From NCBI RefSeq assembly GCF_030440515.1, contig NZ_CP076543.1:6921001-6985000 (forward strand): a stretch of DNA of 64,000 nt, read 5' to 3'. Each line of letters begins with the position of its first letter. Position 1 is the stretch's first letter. A program made the translations under genes and the position numbers. Of this stretch, positions 62,353 to 64,000 are shown piece by piece. Source of the stretch: Streptomyces xanthophaeus. GTDB lineage: Bacteria; Actinomycetota; Actinomycetes; Streptomycetales; Streptomycetaceae. The notes under the pieces are model-generated. The model did not search any database, was not told the origin of the DNA, and saw only the letters and a program-made list of their open reading frames with translations.

Positions 62353-63414
62353 ATGCTTCTCCATCGAACGACACGTATGAAGCCCTGGCAGCGGTTGGCG
62401 GCGGGCGCCTCCGCCGCGGCTCTCGGTGTCGGCCTCCTGGCCGGATGCGGTTCCGACTCGGCGGACCAGGCCGACAAGAAGAGCGACAACGCCCCGGCCG
62501 CCGGGGGCACCTTCCCGGTCACCGTGGAACACGCCTTCGGATCGACCAAGGTCGAGAAGGCTCCCAAGCGGGTCGTCTCGGTCGGGTACACCGACGACCA
62601 GGCCATCCTGGCGTTCGGCATCAAGCCGGTCGGCATGGTCGACCAGTATCCGAACCCGCCGGGCACCTCCCCCGACGTCAACACCCAGTGGCCGTGGGTG
62701 AAGGAGAAGTGGGGGGACACCCGCCCCGAGGTCATCATGAACAACGGTGACGCCGGCCCGAACTACGAGAAGATCGCGGCCCTGCGGCCGGACCTGATCA
62801 TCGCCGTGTACTCCGAGATCGACCAGGCCGCCTACGAGAAGCTCACCAAGATCGCCCCGACGGTGGGCCGCACCAAGGCCGAGAAGGAGCCGTTCAGCGC
62901 CTCCTGGCAGGACAACGCCGTCCACATCGCCAAGGCGCTCGGCCAGGAGGCCAAGGGCACCGAGCTGGTGAAGGGCATCCAGGACAAGCTCGACACGGCC
63001 AGGAAGACGCACCCCGAGTTCGCGAACCAGACCGCCGTCCCCCTGTCCTGGTACAAGGACTCGGTGGCCCCCTTCACCACCACCGACGTGCGCGGCCGCC
63101 TGGTGACGGGCATCGGCTACAAGGGCCAGACCGAGATCGACAAGATCGCGGACGGCAAGTTCTACACCACGCTCTCCCCGGAGCGCATGGACCTCGTCGA
63201 CGTCGACCGCATCTTCGTCATCGCCGACAAGGCGGACCAGGAAGCGCTGAAGAAGTTCCAGCTGTTCACCAACCTGAACGCCGTCAAGAACGGCAAGGTC
63301 TCCTACCTCCTCGACAGCGAGGGCCCGGCCGTCGGCGCGGCCATGTCCCAGGGCACCCTGCTCTCCCTGCCGTACGCCATCGACGAACTCGTCAAGTCGG
63401 CCGGTCAGGTGTGA
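62353..63414 (+). CDS. Siderophore-binding lipoprotein (ABC substrate-binding protein)
   Basis: The 353-residue product has a lipoprotein signal peptide with lipobox LLAGC (Cys near residue 32). A type III periplasmic-binding fold follows: VTVEHAFGSTKVEKAPKRVV, GMVDQYPNP, PDLIIAVYSEID and a C-terminal GTLLSLPYAIDEL. It captures a ferric siderophore at the membrane surface for the FecCD permeases. ATG 62353 has AAGGGA six bases upstream. It has its own iron box and its stop overlaps the next GTG. The sequence recalls CchF, the coelichelin-binding lipoprotein, but hydroxamate specificity is only inferred. Confidence 0.9.
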   Translation: MLLHRTTRMKPWQRLAAGASAAALGVGLLAGCGSDSADQADKKSDNAPAAGGTFPVTVEHAFGSTKVEKAPKRVVSVGYTDDQAILAFGIKPVGMVDQYPNPPGTSPDVNTQWPWVKEKWGDTRPEVIMNNGDAGPNYEKIAALRPDLIIAVYSEIDQAAYEKLTKIAPTVGRTKAEKEPFSASWQDNAVHIAKALGQEAKGTELVKGIQDKLDTARKTHPEFANQTAVPLSWYKDSVAPFTTTDVRGRLVTGIGYKGQTEIDKIADGKFYTTLSPERMDLVDVDRIFVIADKADQEALKKFQLFTNLNAVKNGKVSYLLDSEGPAVGAAMSQGTLLSLPYAIDELVKSAGQV

Positions 63415-64000
63415 GCCTCACCGCCACGCGCGTCGCCCCGTCGACCCTGCGCACGACGACCGGACGCGAGGCCACCCGCTGGGTCACGGCGCACTGCCGC
63501 GAGGTGCCGTGGCTGACCTTCACCACCGTGTTCACGACGGTGGCGGGGGCGGCCCTCCAGGTGCTCCCGCTGCTCCTGCTCGGGCGGGTCGTCGACGGGG
63601 TGGTCGCGGGCGGACCGCGCTCGATCCTGGTCACGACCGGGGTGTCGATGGTGGCTGCCGCGCTGCTCGGCGCGGCAGCCACCGCCCTGTCGACCTACCT
63701 CATCGGGCGCCTCGGCGCGGACCTGCTCGCCCGGCTGCGCGAAGGCGCCGTCCGGGCGGTGCTCGGGATGCCGAGCGCCCGGATCGAGCAGGTCGGCCGG
63801 GGGGACGTGCTCTCCCGGGTCGGCGACGACGTGGCCGTCCTGTCCAAAGGCATCAGGACGGCCGTCCCCACCGTGTTCTCGGCCGGGGTGCTGGTCGTCA
63901 TCGCCACGATCGGCATGTTCGGCCTGGACTGGCGGCTCGGTCTGGCCGGTGCCTGCGCGCTGCCCGCGTACGGGCTGGCCCTGCGCTGGTACCTGCCCCG
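63411..64000 (+). CDS. ABC exporter-type half-transporter (3' end outside window)
   Basis: The GTG at 63411 overlaps the previous stop (GTGA) and the frame is open to the window end, giving 196 residues and part of a codon. It shows the start of an ABC_membrane domain with hydrophobic helices near 40-60 (AALQVLPLLLLGRVVDG) and 70-95. The intracellular-loop motif GRLGADLLARLREGAVRAVL is followed by GRGDVLSRVGDDVAVLSKG. The nucleotide-binding domain would lie beyond the edge. In coelichelin-type loci an ABC transporter of this class follows the binding protein and serves siderophore export or, as IrtAB does, import. The iron box indicates the same iron control. Confidence 0.85.
   Translation, partial: MSLTATRVAPSTLRTTTGREATRWVTAHCREVPWLTFTTVFTTVAGAALQVLPLLLLGRVVDGVVAGGPRSILVTTGVSMVAAALLGAAATALSTYLIGRLGADLLARLREGAVRAVLGMPSARIEQVGRGDVLSRVGDDVAVLSKGIRTAVPTVFSAGVLVVIATIGMFGLDWRLGLAGACALPAYGLALRWYLP

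Overview
The window is chromosomal DNA from a high-GC actinomycete, almost certainly Streptomyces or a close relative. Codon third positions are overwhelmingly G or C, GTG and TTG starts are common, and the gene content is typical of that group: ECF sigma/anti-sigma pairs, LAL-type LuxR regulators, a SpoIIE-type phosphatase, a class III lanthipeptide locus, a small PKS locus and DmdR/IdeR-type iron boxes. I saw no tRNA, rRNA, CRISPR array or complete transposase gene.

Layout. Bases 1-4740 hold housekeeping-like genes: an inositol monophosphatase family protein, a LysR regulator facing the wreck of a short-chain dehydrogenase, a DUF1963 protein and an ArsB/SLC13-type permease. Bases 4893-10745 encode one 1950-residue protein with TIR, degenerate calcineurin-like phosphoesterase, NACHT NTPase, pentapeptide and about 15 WD40 repeats, which looks like an NLR-type sensor. 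Bases 10788-13496 hold a small kinase-like protein and a divergent isochorismatase/GlxA regulator pair.

Bases 13515-26633 form a stress and light-response island. A SigK/RskA pair faces a fasciclin lipoprotein, and both directions carry a CCATCC-N15-CCGAAT promoter. Then come a DUF2867 oxidoreductase, a CPD photolyase, a LitR-type MerR/B12 regulator divergent from an ECF sigma factor, and a translationally coupled operon of FAD oxidoreductase, DUF1365, UfaA1/CFA-type methyltransferase, DUF1295 and hydrolase. The last set parallels the genes that accompany sigK in Mycobacterium tuberculosis.

Bases 26676-35835 carry mixed genes: RidA, GNAT, a sulfite-oxidase-like molybdoenzyme, a two-component system and a LAL regulator. 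A 158-bp MITE-like element bordered by CTAG follows. Bases 36062-40525 are a class III lanthipeptide locus on the minus strand (precursor, LanKC, ABC exporter). Bases 40780-47525 hold a second WD40 protein, a secreted beta-rich protein, three glycine-rich secreted proteins each ending in a strong terminator, and a Ser/Thr kinase preceded by a tiny coupled ORF. Bases 47583-50447 carry a stand-alone LuxR HTH protein and a PAS-GAF-PP2C-HATPase protein.

Bases 50571-58372 are a minus-strand locus of MMPL exporter, a KS-AT-ACP-alpha-oxoamine synthase megaenzyme and its own phosphopantetheinyl transferase. I predict an exported alkyl aminoketone or pyrrolinone-type product. Bases 59014-64000 are an iron-box-controlled ferric-siderophore uptake operon (two FecCD permeases, ATPase, lipoprotein) running into an ABC half-transporter cut by the window edge. 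Its gene order resembles coelichelin-type clusters.
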